Shown piece by piece: positions 21,289-30,410 of a DNA stretch of 45,076 nucleotides. Position 1 is the stretch's first letter. Every line of letters begins with the position of its first letter. Origin of the DNA: a virus. Both the position numbers and the translations under genes were made by a program. The stretch is taken from positions 1-45,076 of the IMG/VR virus record IMGVR_UViG_3300017605_000599, one strand, 5' to 3'. The notes under the pieces were generated by a model. It had not been told where the DNA came from. It saw only the letters and a list, made by a program, of their open reading frames with translations, and made no database searches.

Positions 21289-21894
21289 TTGAACATCAAT
21301 CGTGCAGTACCAGTGTCCGCGAAGGATGCCGGAGGCAACGTCATCTACCGCGACGCTGTGGTCCTCGGCGTCGTCTACAACCTGCCGTGCACCGACCCGC
21401 TCGCAGCTCCGGTTCCGTCGGGCGGTTTCGCGGCCGGATACCAGGCGTACGCACTCGTCTGGTGGCACCCGATGGGAATGTTCTACCCCGGCACGGCGAC
21501 GCCGGCCACGGGCGCCACTCCGGTCACGGACATCTCGAACTACGGTCCGAAGGTGTCGCGGGCGAACAACGCCGCGGTCACGCCGTCGCTCAACCCGGAC
21601 GACGGTTCCACCCACGCCGCCATCACCCTCGGATATGCCGGGGTCGCGATGAGCGCATGTGCTGCTGGCGGCCTCGTCGAAGTCGCAGGTGTCGGGTCGA
21701 TTGTCCCGGTGGCCACGACCGCCGTGGCAATCGCGCGCGGCGCCGGCATCGGAAACGCCACCGCCAACGGTCTCTGTGTCCTGTGGACCACCGGCGATGG
21801 TGCGAAGCTCGGCAACGTCATCAAGCAGAACGTGGTGGCTGCGCCCGGACTGGGCAGCACGTCCTACGCTCTGGCCTTCGTCAACCCGGCGTAA
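21289..21894 (+). CDS. Candidate capsid decoration or head-stabilising protein, 201 aa
   Basis: TTG start strongly supported by AAGGGAGGTG eight bases upstream. The protein is rich in A/G/V/T with many beta strands (GNVIYRDAVVLGVVYNLPC, then HAAITLGYAGVAMSACAAGG) and no signal peptide. Its place right after the coat gene is typical of decoration proteins that bind the outside of the shell; this is by position only. The following gap holds a large hairpin. Confidence 0.6.
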   Translation: MNINRAVPVSAKDAGGNVIYRDAVVLGVVYNLPCTDPLAAPVPSGGFAAGYQAYALVWWHPMGMFYPGTATPATGATPVTDISNYGPKVSRANNAAVTPSLNPDDGSTHAAITLGYAGVAMSACAAGGLVEVAGVGSIVPVATTAVAIARGAGIGNATANGLCVLWTTGDGAKLGNVIKQNVVAAPGLGSTSYALAFVNPA

Positions 21895-21921
21895 CCGCCG
21901 GAACGTAGTCTCGTTCGCTTC

Positions 21922-21965
21922 GGGGTCCGTCCCTTTGAGAGATGTGGGGAGCGGGGGACGGCCCC
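21922..21965 (+). promoter_or_regulatory. Hairpin between the decoration candidate and the next secreted-protein gene
   Basis: GGGG-T-CCGTCCC (21922-21933) pairs with GGGACGGCCCC (21955-21965): eleven pairs with one bulged T and a 21-base loop. No T run follows, so it is not a standard terminator. It may separate highly expressed capsid mRNA from downstream genes by acting as an mRNA stability or processing site. Confidence 0.45.
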
Positions 21966-21994
21966 GGGGCGATATGAGCGAAAGGAGAACAGTG

Positions 21995-22759
21995 GTGCGC
22001 AAGCTGCTGCTCGTGCTGGTCGCGGTCGTCGCGTTCGCGCGTCCGGCGTGGCCGCAGGCGAACGCTGGTGCTGGTAAGGCAGGAACGAAGGACTACGGAC
22101 AGGTCGGCATCCAGATTCAGGGTCAGGCTCCCGGCGATTCGATTCGCCGCAACATCGGAGCGACCAGCAACGGCCTCTGGACCTACGACGTCGGCGTGGT
22201 CTGGGAGGATCTCAAGAGCAACGCGATCAACAACTCGGCATCACCTACCGCGCCTGGCGCCGCGGGCGACTCGAGCGCCATGTACGACGTGTCGCAGGCG
22301 CGGCAGGTCATGCTCTACCTGTACCCGGTGGTGCAAGACTCCGCTGGACTGTGGAACCAGACGCTCTACCTGCAAATCCGCACGGGCAATACGGCGGGCA
22401 ACGACTCGTCGACGACCTTCCCGCTGATCGGAACGTTCGTGGTGAACTCGGGAACGCAGGTCTCGGCCAGCGCGAACATCGCGGCCCGCGTGGATACGGT
22501 GTCGCTGGTCGGACTCAAGTCACTGACCGGTCCGCTGCCCGGCGAGCGGGTGCTGATCTTGCCAGGCAACTCCTCGAGCGCGCAGGGGACCAACCGTTAC
22601 TACTCGATCCTGATTACACCAGCGCCCGGCGCTGACACGTTCCCGTGCCGCTACATGGGCTTCCGACTGCGACCGGGCGCGCTGGTCTACAACAGTGGCG
22701 TCACCCGAACGGTGACGACCACCATGATATACCGCCTGGACGCGAGGCTCTCTCGATGA
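21995..22759 (+). CDS. Secreted beta-rich protein, 254 aa
   Basis: GTG start placed seven bases after AAAGGAG; ATG 21974 is an upstream alternative. The N-terminus KLLLVLVAVVAFARPAWPQA is a Sec signal. The mature part is mostly beta strands with N/S/T-rich loops (SQARQVMLYLYPVVQDSAGL, then TLYLQIRTGNTAGNDSS) and may be one or two jelly-roll units. It is unknown, but together with the next gene it forms a pair of signal-peptide proteins within the structural operon. Confidence 0.65.
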   Translation: MRKLLLVLVAVVAFARPAWPQANAGAGKAGTKDYGQVGIQIQGQAPGDSIRRNIGATSNGLWTYDVGVVWEDLKSNAINNSASPTAPGAAGDSSAMYDVSQARQVMLYLYPVVQDSAGLWNQTLYLQIRTGNTAGNDSSTTFPLIGTFVVNSGTQVSASANIAARVDTVSLVGLKSLTGPLPGERVLILPGNSSSAQGTNRYYSILITPAPGADTFPCRYMGFRLRPGALVYNSGVTRTVTTTMIYRLDARLSR

Positions 22760-24681
22760 AGCGGGTGATGGCTGTTCTGGCGATGCTGCTGACGGCGGCT
22801 GCGGCGGAGGCGCGAACCCTCATCATCACGCCCCAGACAATCAGCGGGAACGGCATCGTCTCGCACACCATGCCGCGCACCCAGGTCGAAGGCGAGCTCG
22901 CGCGGCGAAACGCCAGGTACCTGTCCGTCACCGGACTCGTGGCCGACACCTCCGTGATCCGCACCGGCTACATGCGCGACTCGTTGAGCCACACCGGCGT
23001 CCAGTTCGATCTCATCGTGTTCGCGGGATACTACCGCGGCGGATGGGCGAACGCGGCGTACGACCCCGTTTACATCATGCGGGTCGCAAACTGGGCCTCC
23101 GTGCCGATCATCTTCATCGGCGTCGAGGGAAGGCCCAACGCGAACAAGTGGGCGACCGCGAACAACGACTCACTGACCGGCGTCAACACGAACGGCCCCT
23201 CGGCGCTCTACACCGCTGCGCAGGGCAGGCTCTACTCCACGAAGACTCTGCGCCCGTGGTATACGGGATCGTCCGACGGATTCGTGCGCGGCACTGCGCC
23301 GACGGCCTCCACGTTCTTCCGCACGATCGTCGGCTACGGCGCATCCACCTGTCAGGACAACACGCCCTGCGCTAACGCGAACGCGATGGCCGGGACCATG
23401 AGCGCCAACCCCGACACGATCGCGCTGTGGGTGCGTGGCGTGAACACCGGCGCAGGCTATTCGTTCTCGCCGGCAGCCAAGAACCGGTCGTGGCTGATCT
23501 TCTGCAACCAATCGGGCTCCTCGCTCGACACCCGCATGATTACCGCGTCTCTGACCCTCGCCGACTCGCTGACCGGCGGCCAGGTGTTCGATGACTCCAC
23601 GGCGGTGAAGCAGAAGGAAGGACTGGTGCTGGGCACCGCGTTCTCCACCGGGCGGTACTCGACCGGCGACGGCAGCCCGTCGGGCATCTTCTGCGCGGCC
23701 GACTCGTGCGACAGCGCCAACGTCTCCGCTTCGTTCGATTCGGTCATCTCGCGCGGCAAGCGCGTGACCATCCCGATGCAGCCCGACAGCGCGGCGGCGC
23801 TCGCGTGGCAGGCACCCTACTACCGGAAGCTGGGCGCGCTGGCGCACTACACCTACGAGGACCGCAGCGGGATCCTGACCTACGCGGGGACCAACGCCTC
23901 GAAGTACCGGACTATGGACGTGTTCGGTGAGTCGCGCACCCGCTGGTTCGTTCCGCGCGATTCCACGAGGCTTCCCTGCAACTGCCCCGACGCCGACAGC
24001 AGCCGCTTCTGCCTTCTGAGCGCCGCCCTGACGCGCACCGACTCGGTGGCCCGAGCCCTCGGTGGCGCGCTCGATCGCACCATCACCGCCCCGAACGGAC
24101 GGTGGGGGTGCCAGAACATGCTGTCGCGCTCGCCCGTCTCCGGCAAGACGCCCGACTCTCTGTACTGGTGCGACTACCAGGCCGGGGCGCGCGGATACCT
24201 CACCAACCCGCTCATCAACGCCATGAGTTCGTTTTCTACGTGGAGTGCTCCGCAGGTCGTGCAGGGATACGCCGCGGTCTGGGACTCGGCAGGGCCGAAG
24301 GTCAACGCGCGCGTGATGGCGACCATGCCGATCATCCCGGCGCGCCGCTACGAGGAACAGGGCGGCCTGCTCCTGCGGCCGGTGCACGACAACGTGGGTG
24401 AGGCAAACTTCGGGCTCGCGACGGGTGCGTGGTGGCCTAGCCGGCGACCGTTCCACGTAAGCCCCCACGACTTCTATGCTCGCACCTACGTGCAGCAGTG
24501 GCCGATCAGTGGGTTCGGAGGCGCCGGCCAGGGCACCACCGCGCGCCGATTCGCGTGGTACGAGATGGCGCGAAGCATCGACACCGCCGACATGGTGAAT
24601 CTGCTGGGCCTGCCAGGGCGCACCTACATCGAGTTCGACTGGCTCGAGAACATCGCCAAGACCCCCGGAGGGCTTCGGTGA
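22756..24681 (+). CDS. Large secreted protein of unknown function, 641 aa
   Basis: ATG start overlapping the previous stop. Residues 1-19 (MKRVMAVLAMLLTAAAAEA) are a Sec signal. Residues 60-130 have an alternating strand-helix pattern (FDLIVFAGYYRGGW, then VPIIFIGVEGRPN) as in alpha/beta or flavodoxin-like folds. The second half has eight or so cysteines (CNCPDADSSRFC, CQNM, CDYQ) and aromatic-rich segments (RPFHVSPHDFYARTYVQQWP). A polysaccharide-active enzyme is possible but I cannot identify catalytic residues. It lies between capsid and tail genes, so it may be a virion surface protein. Confidence 0.65.
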   Translation: MKRVMAVLAMLLTAAAAEARTLIITPQTISGNGIVSHTMPRTQVEGELARRNARYLSVTGLVADTSVIRTGYMRDSLSHTGVQFDLIVFAGYYRGGWANAAYDPVYIMRVANWASVPIIFIGVEGRPNANKWATANNDSLTGVNTNGPSALYTAAQGRLYSTKTLRPWYTGSSDGFVRGTAPTASTFFRTIVGYGASTCQDNTPCANANAMAGTMSANPDTIALWVRGVNTGAGYSFSPAAKNRSWLIFCNQSGSSLDTRMITASLTLADSLTGGQVFDDSTAVKQKEGLVLGTAFSTGRYSTGDGSPSGIFCAADSCDSANVSASFDSVISRGKRVTIPMQPDSAAALAWQAPYYRKLGALAHYTYEDRSGILTYAGTNASKYRTMDVFGESRTRWFVPRDSTRLPCNCPDADSSRFCLLSAALTRTDSVARALGGALDRTITAPNGRWGCQNMLSRSPVSGKTPDSLYWCDYQAGARGYLTNPLINAMSSFSTWSAPQVVQGYAAVWDSAGPKVNARVMATMPIIPARRYEEQGGLLLRPVHDNVGEANFGLATGAWWPSRRPFHVSPHDFYARTYVQQWPISGFGGAGQGTTARRFAWYEMARSIDTADMVNLLGLPGRTYIEFDWLENIAKTPGGLR

Positions 24682-25436
24682 GCGCTGGCTGGGGCATCCG
24701 CAGCAAGGGCGATCCGTACTTCGGGTTCGTGCAGACGAACCTGACCGGGATGCTCGCGGGGCCGTGGGGCGGTGGCGGCGAGTTCACGCTGTCGCTCGAC
24801 ATCTCCTTTCAGGGAGCGCCGACGCGCTACAGCGCCGACGACGAGGAGCACGCGCTGTTCTCGTACTTCCAGTACCCCGACTCGAATGGAGATCTGCTCA
24901 CGATCGGCGTCACGCCTTCGGGCCGCATCTACGGTCGCGGCCCGTCGACCAACAAGGTGCAGACGCAGCCGGGCCTCCTGAGCTGGGACAACCAGGTCCA
25001 CGCGATCGGCTTCCAGTACCTCTCGGCGGGCGGAGACATGCAGATCACGCTCGACAACACCATCCAGATCACCGGCACTGGCAGCGGCGTTCAGCCACAG
25101 CCTGCGGCCGGGAAGTTCGGACGGTGGTCGCTGTTCACTGGCGTCACCGCGCTGTCGCGTGTGCCATGCACCATCTACCGCGCGGCCATGGGCGACGAGA
25201 ACAACGGCAACGTCTATCTCATCGAGGAGGGGACTGGATCGGTGGCCGCGGCCGTGCCGAGCGATGACTTCCCAGCCGTCGACGTGACGCTGCACGCACA
25301 GTATTGGAACCCGGCCTTCTACTCGCCGATGTGGGGCAGCAACCCGTCGCAGTCGCCGACGCACGCCTTCCAGTGGAAGTTCCGAAACGAGTTCCGCCGG
25401 GTCGAGCGCACGCCGAACAACTGGGCGAGGGTCTGA
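24678..25436 (+). CDS. LamG/concanavalin-like beta-sandwich protein, 252 aa
   Basis: GTG start overlapping the previous stop, no signal peptide. Residues 30-170 show a laminin-G-like strand order: GEFTLSLDISFQG, ALFSYFQYPDSNGDLLTIGV, SGRIYGRG, then the typical LSWDNQVHAIGFQY (compare the 'W..vA.t....' motif), MQITLDNTIQITG and CTIYRAAMGDE. Such domains bind glycans and are common at phage adhesins. I infer a receptor-binding or head/tail decoration protein; the residues after 190 are unassigned. Confidence 0.6.
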   Translation: MSAGWGIRSKGDPYFGFVQTNLTGMLAGPWGGGGEFTLSLDISFQGAPTRYSADDEEHALFSYFQYPDSNGDLLTIGVTPSGRIYGRGPSTNKVQTQPGLLSWDNQVHAIGFQYLSAGGDMQITLDNTIQITGTGSGVQPQPAAGKFGRWSLFTGVTALSRVPCTIYRAAMGDENNGNVYLIEEGTGSVAAAVPSDDFPAVDVTLHAQYWNPAFYSPMWGSNPSQSPTHAFQWKFRNEFRRVERTPNNWARV

Positions 25437-26113
25437 TGGGTGCCACGCTCGTCTCGGACATGATCGGCCAGGCTGCGCTGCTCTCCGGCGACAGCAACAA
25501 GCTGCGCATTGATGATGCGCAGTGGCTCGCGATCTACAACCTGAGCCTGAGCGAGATGTGCTCGCGCTGGAACATCATCAAAGCAGAGTGGCGCGACGAC
25601 CTCGTGGCGAACCACTACTGCACGTACCCGTCCGACATGAAGTCGCTCACCGGGATGCGCGTGAGCAGCACGCCGACCGACATCAGGTCGTTCCAGTGGG
25701 TGCAGCCATACCAGAACGAGGACCAGTTCCGCTCCGCCACCTATATGTCGTGGCTCGACGAGACGCTGCCGCTGCGCTACTGGCCGGATCAGGAGGTCAT
25801 CTTCCTCGTCGGCAAACCCTCGGCGACTGTCGTGGACGGGTTGCGGCTGCACGGGTTCGCACTGGCGACGAGGCTGGCGAGTGCGGGTGGTGCGCTGTAC
25901 GAGCCGCCCGACCTGACCAGCGACCTGTGCGTGCAGCGCATGGTCATCCACGGCAAGCGCATCAACAAGCAGTACCAGGAGGCGAACGCCGAGCACGAGG
26001 CGTGGATTGAGCAGGGAGCGCGGTTCGAGCACCAGATCGAGTTCCGCGCCGACGACGCGAAGCAGGCGATCCGCACCGCTGGACAGCGCAATCTCTACGG
26101 GGACATGTCGTGA
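25436..26113 (+). CDS. Probable head-to-tail adaptor (gp4 / tail-tubular-A position), 225 aa
   Basis: ATG start inside the previous stop. It is mostly helical: an N-terminal bundle (DDAQWLAIYNLSLSEMCSRW), a beta insertion (SDMKSLTGMRVSSTP) and a long C-terminal helix pair (VQRMVIHGKRINKQYQEANA, then EHEAWIEQGARFEHQIEF). This layout and its place before the big tail protein match the podovirus adaptor that docks under the portal ring, though no signature is decisive. It overlaps the next gene by four bases. Confidence 0.6.
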   Translation: MGATLVSDMIGQAALLSGDSNKLRIDDAQWLAIYNLSLSEMCSRWNIIKAEWRDDLVANHYCTYPSDMKSLTGMRVSSTPTDIRSFQWVQPYQNEDQFRSATYMSWLDETLPLRYWPDQEVIFLVGKPSATVVDGLRLHGFALATRLASAGGALYEPPDLTSDLCVQRMVIHGKRINKQYQEANAEHEAWIEQGARFEHQIEFRADDAKQAIRTAGQRNLYGDMS

Positions 26114-29100
26114 GCCGGCTGTCGACCTTCGACTACACCAGCGACATGCAGAACTTCTCGCGCGGCGTGGTGTCGGGAACCACCGACCGCAAGCGTGGGC
26201 GACCGACGTGGCTCAAGGACGCCGAGAACCTGTACGGGCGCCCGCTGGGGAGCGCGTCGATCCGCCCCGGCTCGCGCGACCTGTCCGACGCCACGCTGCC
26301 CGAGGCGCCGCACAGCCTGCTGAAATACTACGCGGCGGGCGGAGGCGCGCTGTTTGCTGGGGCAGGGACGCACATCTACCTCGTGACGGCCACGGGGTAC
26401 CCCTTGGTCGTGCTGCCGATCACGCCGACCAACAACGAGTGGTCGCACGACAACCTCAACGGCGTGATGATCGCGACGCAGCGCCTCACCCCGGCCAACC
26501 TTCCGATCATCTACAACGGCACATCGTGGATGTCGCTCAAGCTGCCGGTCCCGGCCAACACGCTGACCCTGACGCCGGGGGTGGGCGCGGGCGCGATGAC
26601 CGTCAACACCACCTACTACTACCGGCTGCGGTGGCTGTTTCGCAATGGCGCGAGCCTCGCAAGCACTCCGCAACTCGCGACGATGGGCGTGGGCGACAAT
26701 CAGGTCGTCATCACCACCATTCCGGTCACGGGCGGCGGGCGTAGCGACTACCTCGGCTGGCGCCTCGAGCGCACCGAGTCAGGCGCGACCTCGGCCGGTC
26801 CGTTCTACTTCGTCGCCGACGGGACGGCGAACAACTACACGGACCAGACCGCCGACTCGAACCTCGACTATCGGGCCGATGAGGGGATCCACGGCGACCC
26901 GCCACCGATGGACGGTGTGATCGCATTCGCCAACCGCCTGATCGGCTGGTACGGCTCGGCGCTCTACCCATCGCAGTCGCCGGGTGATCTCGAGGCGACG
27001 GGGATCTGCAACTACGACCCGGAGCTGACCGTCTACGCCTCGAAGGACGACGGCGACACGATCCAGACCTGTGTCGTGGTCGGCGACGAGCTGCTGATCC
27101 TCAAGCGACGCTCCGTCTGGCGCCTGGTCGGCACCGGACCCGAGAACTTCCAGCTCGTCCCGGTGGTTGCAGGTTCGGGCGCTCGAGGTGGCGAGGCTGG
27201 CGCGGTCGGACCGCGCGCCGCGTGCGCGATCGGCAACGCGGCGTACTTCTGGGGCGACGGCGGAATCTTCCGCTACGCGGCGGGGCGCGTCGACCCGGCC
27301 GGATGGGTCGAGATGGGTAAGTACATGAGCGGGGTGAACAAGGCGATTCAGGATCAGATCGTCATGGTCAACCAGATCGGCGACTACGTGCTGGTCTTCA
27401 ACTCGCAGAGCCCGTTCGACTACAACTCGCACTGCCTGCTCTACGACGCGCGGCTCAACCAGTGGTGGCCGTGGCGTGGATGGTTCGCGCGCGACGCGAT
27501 CGTGGTCAAGGACGGGTCGCTCGGCGACGCGACCTTGGTGTTCTGCGACTCGCGGCCCGCCGACGCTACCGGGACGTTCACCGATCGTCCGGCATTCCAC
27601 GTCTGGCAGGACACGCGCGGCACGACGCAGGTCTACGTGCAGAAGGTGCTGAGCGCGAGCGGGGCGGTCCAGTGGACAGCCAACGGCGTCGTGGTCAGCG
27701 CGGCCGGAGCATCGGGAACCCTCTATGCCCAGGTGCGCGGACTCGACGACGGAGGGTGCATCGTTGCCTTCCTCTCGCTCACCGCCGGCAACTACACGGC
27801 CCGCGCGCAGCGATTCAACAGTGCGGGAGTCGCGCAGTGGGCAGCTGGCGGCGTGGCGCTGTCGAACAACTTCGCCGCTCCCTCGGGGAACGGCGGCCTG
27901 CGAATCATCACCGACGGATCGGTGGACGGCTCGATCGTTGTATGGGGCGAAAACTCGGCAGGCGGTGCCGTGAAGGCGCAGAAGATCAACGGCGTGGGCG
28001 CGGTCCAGTGGACGGCCGGCGGCGTCGCCGTGCACAGCGGGGCGATCACCAGTATCGCCGGGGACACCGAGGACTCGATCGGGCTGTTCTCCGACGGGCT
28101 TGCCGGCGCTTACGTCTTCTACGTCGCCAGCACGGGCGGTGCCGACATCGGCCGCATCCAGCACCTCGACAGTGGTGGCGCGCTCCTGAATGGCGTCGAT
28201 GGCGTGAACATGGGCCTGTACTATCGGGCGATCCGGGTCGCCGACGGATCGTTCTATGCGCTCTCGTTCTCTGGTGGCGACAAGATCAAGAAGTTCGACG
28301 GAGCTGGGGTGGTCGCATGGACGAGCACCGATCTGACCGGAGGGACGCCATTCGTCAACGGCGCGTGGCTGGTGGACGACAACGAGGGTGGTGTCATCGC
28401 CGCCTGGGTTGTGGCCGCCGCCAACAAAGTCTACGCGCGCCGCGTGAACGGCGCGGGCGCGGTCCAGTGGTCGGCGGCCACCGTGGTCGACACCATCACC
28501 GCAACGGTTGGGCAAATCCTGACGTTCAGGGCCGTCCCTGACGGGGTGGGCGGCATCGTCGTCGCATGGACGCGCGGCGGCGGCGCTGGAACGCGCACCG
28601 TGCAGTGCGCGCGGGTCGACGCCGACGGGAACATCCTGTGGGGTCCGACCGGCGTCACCACTGCAACCGCAGACCAGTTCCCGCTCGGGCTCATCACGGA
28701 CGGGGCCGCCAGCGCGATCGTCCAGTTCACCAACGGCAGCGATTCCTATGAGCAACGATTCGATCCGTCCGGCGCGAGGCTCTACGGGACCGGCGGCATT
28801 GCCGTCTCCGCTGCCGCGAACAACCAGACACCGCGCGCGTCCGCGTACACCGGAGCAGCCTACGGCGAGGTGGTCGCCGGTTCTGGTGCCGGCTACCACG
28901 TGTGGATCGGATTCGACGGCTTCAAGGACGAGAAGGATCGCGCAGGCGCAGGCGGCAACGCGGTGCCGTGGCTCGCGCTCACCCCGTTCATCGACGACGC
29001 CGACAAGGTGGGCGCCGCGTCCAACCAGCCGAAGGAGTTCGGCCGCCTCCAGACCTACATCAACACCGATCCCTCGAGCGTCACCGCCGCGATCATCCTC

Positions 29101-29376
29101 GAGCCCGGATCGCGCGTCGTGTCCATCCCACTCGCAGTCGGTGTCGGCGGCGCCGAGTGGGGCGACGACACGGCGACCATCGGCGACGACACGGCGGTGT
29201 GGGACGAGTTCGACTGGGGGCAGGACGAGCAGGCGCCGTCGACCAGCGCGTTCCCGGTCGGCACCATCGGCACGCGCTACGCCATGCAATACTCGGGCGT
29301 CGCAGCGGACGACATGCAGTTCCAAGGCTTCGAGCTGGACGCGGTTCTCACCCCCGAACGGAGGACCGATCAATGA
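26110..29376 (+). CDS. Large tail protein with inserted repeat beta-propeller, 1088 aa
   Basis: GTG start. Residues 1-490 read like podovirus tail-nozzle/packaged-DNA-stabilisation proteins (RGRPTWLKDAENLYGRPLGS, GDELLILKRRSVWRLVGTGP, CAIGNAAYFWGDGGIFRY), and the C-terminal 160 residues return to that style (KEFGRLQTYINTDPSSVTAA). Between them, residues about 495-930 hold roughly eight repeats of 50-57 residues containing 'GAVQWTANGVVVS'-like units (GVAQWAAGGVALS, GAVQWTAGGVAVH, GAVQWSAATVVD, GNILWGPTGV). These repeats look like those of secreted FCB-group bacterial proteins and probably make a beta-propeller on the tail surface. Confidence 0.7.
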   Translation: MSRLSTFDYTSDMQNFSRGVVSGTTDRKRGRPTWLKDAENLYGRPLGSASIRPGSRDLSDATLPEAPHSLLKYYAAGGGALFAGAGTHIYLVTATGYPLVVLPITPTNNEWSHDNLNGVMIATQRLTPANLPIIYNGTSWMSLKLPVPANTLTLTPGVGAGAMTVNTTYYYRLRWLFRNGASLASTPQLATMGVGDNQVVITTIPVTGGGRSDYLGWRLERTESGATSAGPFYFVADGTANNYTDQTADSNLDYRADEGIHGDPPPMDGVIAFANRLIGWYGSALYPSQSPGDLEATGICNYDPELTVYASKDDGDTIQTCVVVGDELLILKRRSVWRLVGTGPENFQLVPVVAGSGARGGEAGAVGPRAACAIGNAAYFWGDGGIFRYAAGRVDPAGWVEMGKYMSGVNKAIQDQIVMVNQIGDYVLVFNSQSPFDYNSHCLLYDARLNQWWPWRGWFARDAIVVKDGSLGDATLVFCDSRPADATGTFTDRPAFHVWQDTRGTTQVYVQKVLSASGAVQWTANGVVVSAAGASGTLYAQVRGLDDGGCIVAFLSLTAGNYTARAQRFNSAGVAQWAAGGVALSNNFAAPSGNGGLRIITDGSVDGSIVVWGENSAGGAVKAQKINGVGAVQWTAGGVAVHSGAITSIAGDTEDSIGLFSDGLAGAYVFYVASTGGADIGRIQHLDSGGALLNGVDGVNMGLYYRAIRVADGSFYALSFSGGDKIKKFDGAGVVAWTSTDLTGGTPFVNGAWLVDDNEGGVIAAWVVAAANKVYARRVNGAGAVQWSAATVVDTITATVGQILTFRAVPDGVGGIVVAWTRGGGAGTRTVQCARVDADGNILWGPTGVTTATADQFPLGLITDGAASAIVQFTNGSDSYEQRFDPSGARLYGTGGIAVSAAANNQTPRASAYTGAAYGEVVAGSGAGYHVWIGFDGFKDEKDRAGAGGNAVPWLALTPFIDDADKVGAASNQPKEFGRLQTYINTDPSSVTAAIILEPGSRVVSIPLAVGVGGAEWGDDTATIGDDTAVWDEFDWGQDEQAPSTSAFPVGTIGTRYAMQYSGVAADDMQFQGFELDAVLTPERRTDQ

Positions 29377-30011
29377 GTGTGGTGCTGCCCTACAGTTTCA
29401 CCGCCAGCACGAAGGCCAAGGCGAGCGAGGTCAACGCCAACTTCTCGACGCTGGCCTCGAAGTTCACCGAGGGCGTAGGCGGCATCGCGGACGGCGACAT
29501 CGCGGTCAACGCGCTCATCAAGGCTAGCAAACTCAGCAACATCCCCGGCCAGCGGATCGTGTTCGACCGCATCGAGGACGGCGCGGTCACGACCGCGAAG
29601 CTCGCCGACCTCGGAGTCACCACTGCGAAGATTGCGGCGCAGGCGGTCACGGGCGCGAAGATCGCTCCGCTCACGATCCTGTCGGGGAACCTCAAGTACA
29701 CGCTGCACCAGCAGACCATCGCGAACCTGATCGCAGGGTTCACGACCGACATCGTGACGCTCCAGTTCACGCCGTCCGGTGGCACCCCGCCCGGGAACAT
29801 CTCGACCCACATCCCGATCTACGCCTGCATGTCGAACGTGTCGCTCACGGGCGGTGGCGCACCCTCTCCGGTGAGCCAGTATCTCCCGACGGTGCACGTG
29901 CAGTACGACGGCGCCGGGGCCCCGACGTACGTGGTGTCGGCGCGAACGGGTGGCGGCTTGACGTACACGCTCAACGGGACGATCAACTTCTACTTCCTGG
30001 CGGTGGCGTGA
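29373..30011 (+). CDS. Tail fibre or tail needle-type protein, 212 aa
   Basis: ATG overlapping the previous stop. It begins with SFTASTKAKASEVNANFSTL, a common N-terminal attachment pattern of phage tail fibre proteins. Residues 55-110 are tandem AVTTAKLADLGVTTAKIAAQ repeats ('G-a-V-t-t-A-K-I') that form triple-stranded shafts. The last 90 residues are a beta domain (THIPIYACMSNVSLTGGG, then TYVVSARTGG), perhaps a receptor-binding tip. Confidence 0.7.
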   Translation: MSVVLPYSFTASTKAKASEVNANFSTLASKFTEGVGGIADGDIAVNALIKASKLSNIPGQRIVFDRIEDGAVTTAKLADLGVTTAKIAAQAVTGAKIAPLTILSGNLKYTLHQQTIANLIAGFTTDIVTLQFTPSGGTPPGNISTHIPIYACMSNVSLTGGGAPSPVSQYLPTVHVQYDGAGAPTYVVSARTGGGLTYTLNGTINFYFLAVA

Positions 30012-30409
30012 TGGCCTCTGGACGGCGCGTCAGCCTCGGCGAGCAGCGCGGCCCGGTGGGGCCGGTGGTCAACGGAGCTCTCGGCGACGGCAACCTGCAG
30101 GACCGCGCGCTCGGCGTCGGCAACACGCGCGGAGAGAACACGTCGGTCGGGAAGCGCAACGCGGTGTACGCGAAGCGTCCACTCGCAGGCGCGTCGGGAT
30201 CCGAGTTCATCGTCGGCCACGACCTGCGTCAGAAGGCCAGCACCGTGCGCATCACCGAACAGGGTCCGCGCGGCTACGCCGGCATCCTGATCGCGAAGCC
30301 GACGCGCTCCGAAACGTGGACGCACAGCACCGTACGTGTCATCGTGGAGAACAGCAGTGGCGCGGCGCTCGATGGCGCCTACGCTGTCTTCGAGGTCAGC
30401 GGGAGGTAG
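30011..30409 (+). CDS. Hypothetical tail-associated protein, 132 aa
   Basis: ATG shares a base with the fibre gene's stop. N-terminal half is basic and flexible (RVSLGEQRGPVGPVVNGALG). The C-terminal half (STVRITEQGPRGYAGILIAK, then STVRVIVENSSG) forms four likely beta strands. The position suggests a small virion component. No family is recognised. Confidence 0.6.
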   Translation: MASGRRVSLGEQRGPVGPVVNGALGDGNLQDRALGVGNTRGENTSVGKRNAVYAKRPLAGASGSEFIVGHDLRQKASTVRITEQGPRGYAGILIAKPTRSETWTHSTVRVIVENSSGAALDGAYAVFEVSGR

Positions 30410-30410
30410 C

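Noticed and set aside
22756-24681. Polysaccharide deacetylase
   Set aside because: The strand pattern and position invite this, but no D-D/H-x-x-x-H metal motif or other catalytic set could be found by eye.
26779-29373. Open frame of 864 codons opposite the large tail protein
   Set aside because: Same effect of high third-position GC on the antisense strand; composition is D/R/V/G-rich without recognisable folds, while the plus-strand protein has clear domains.
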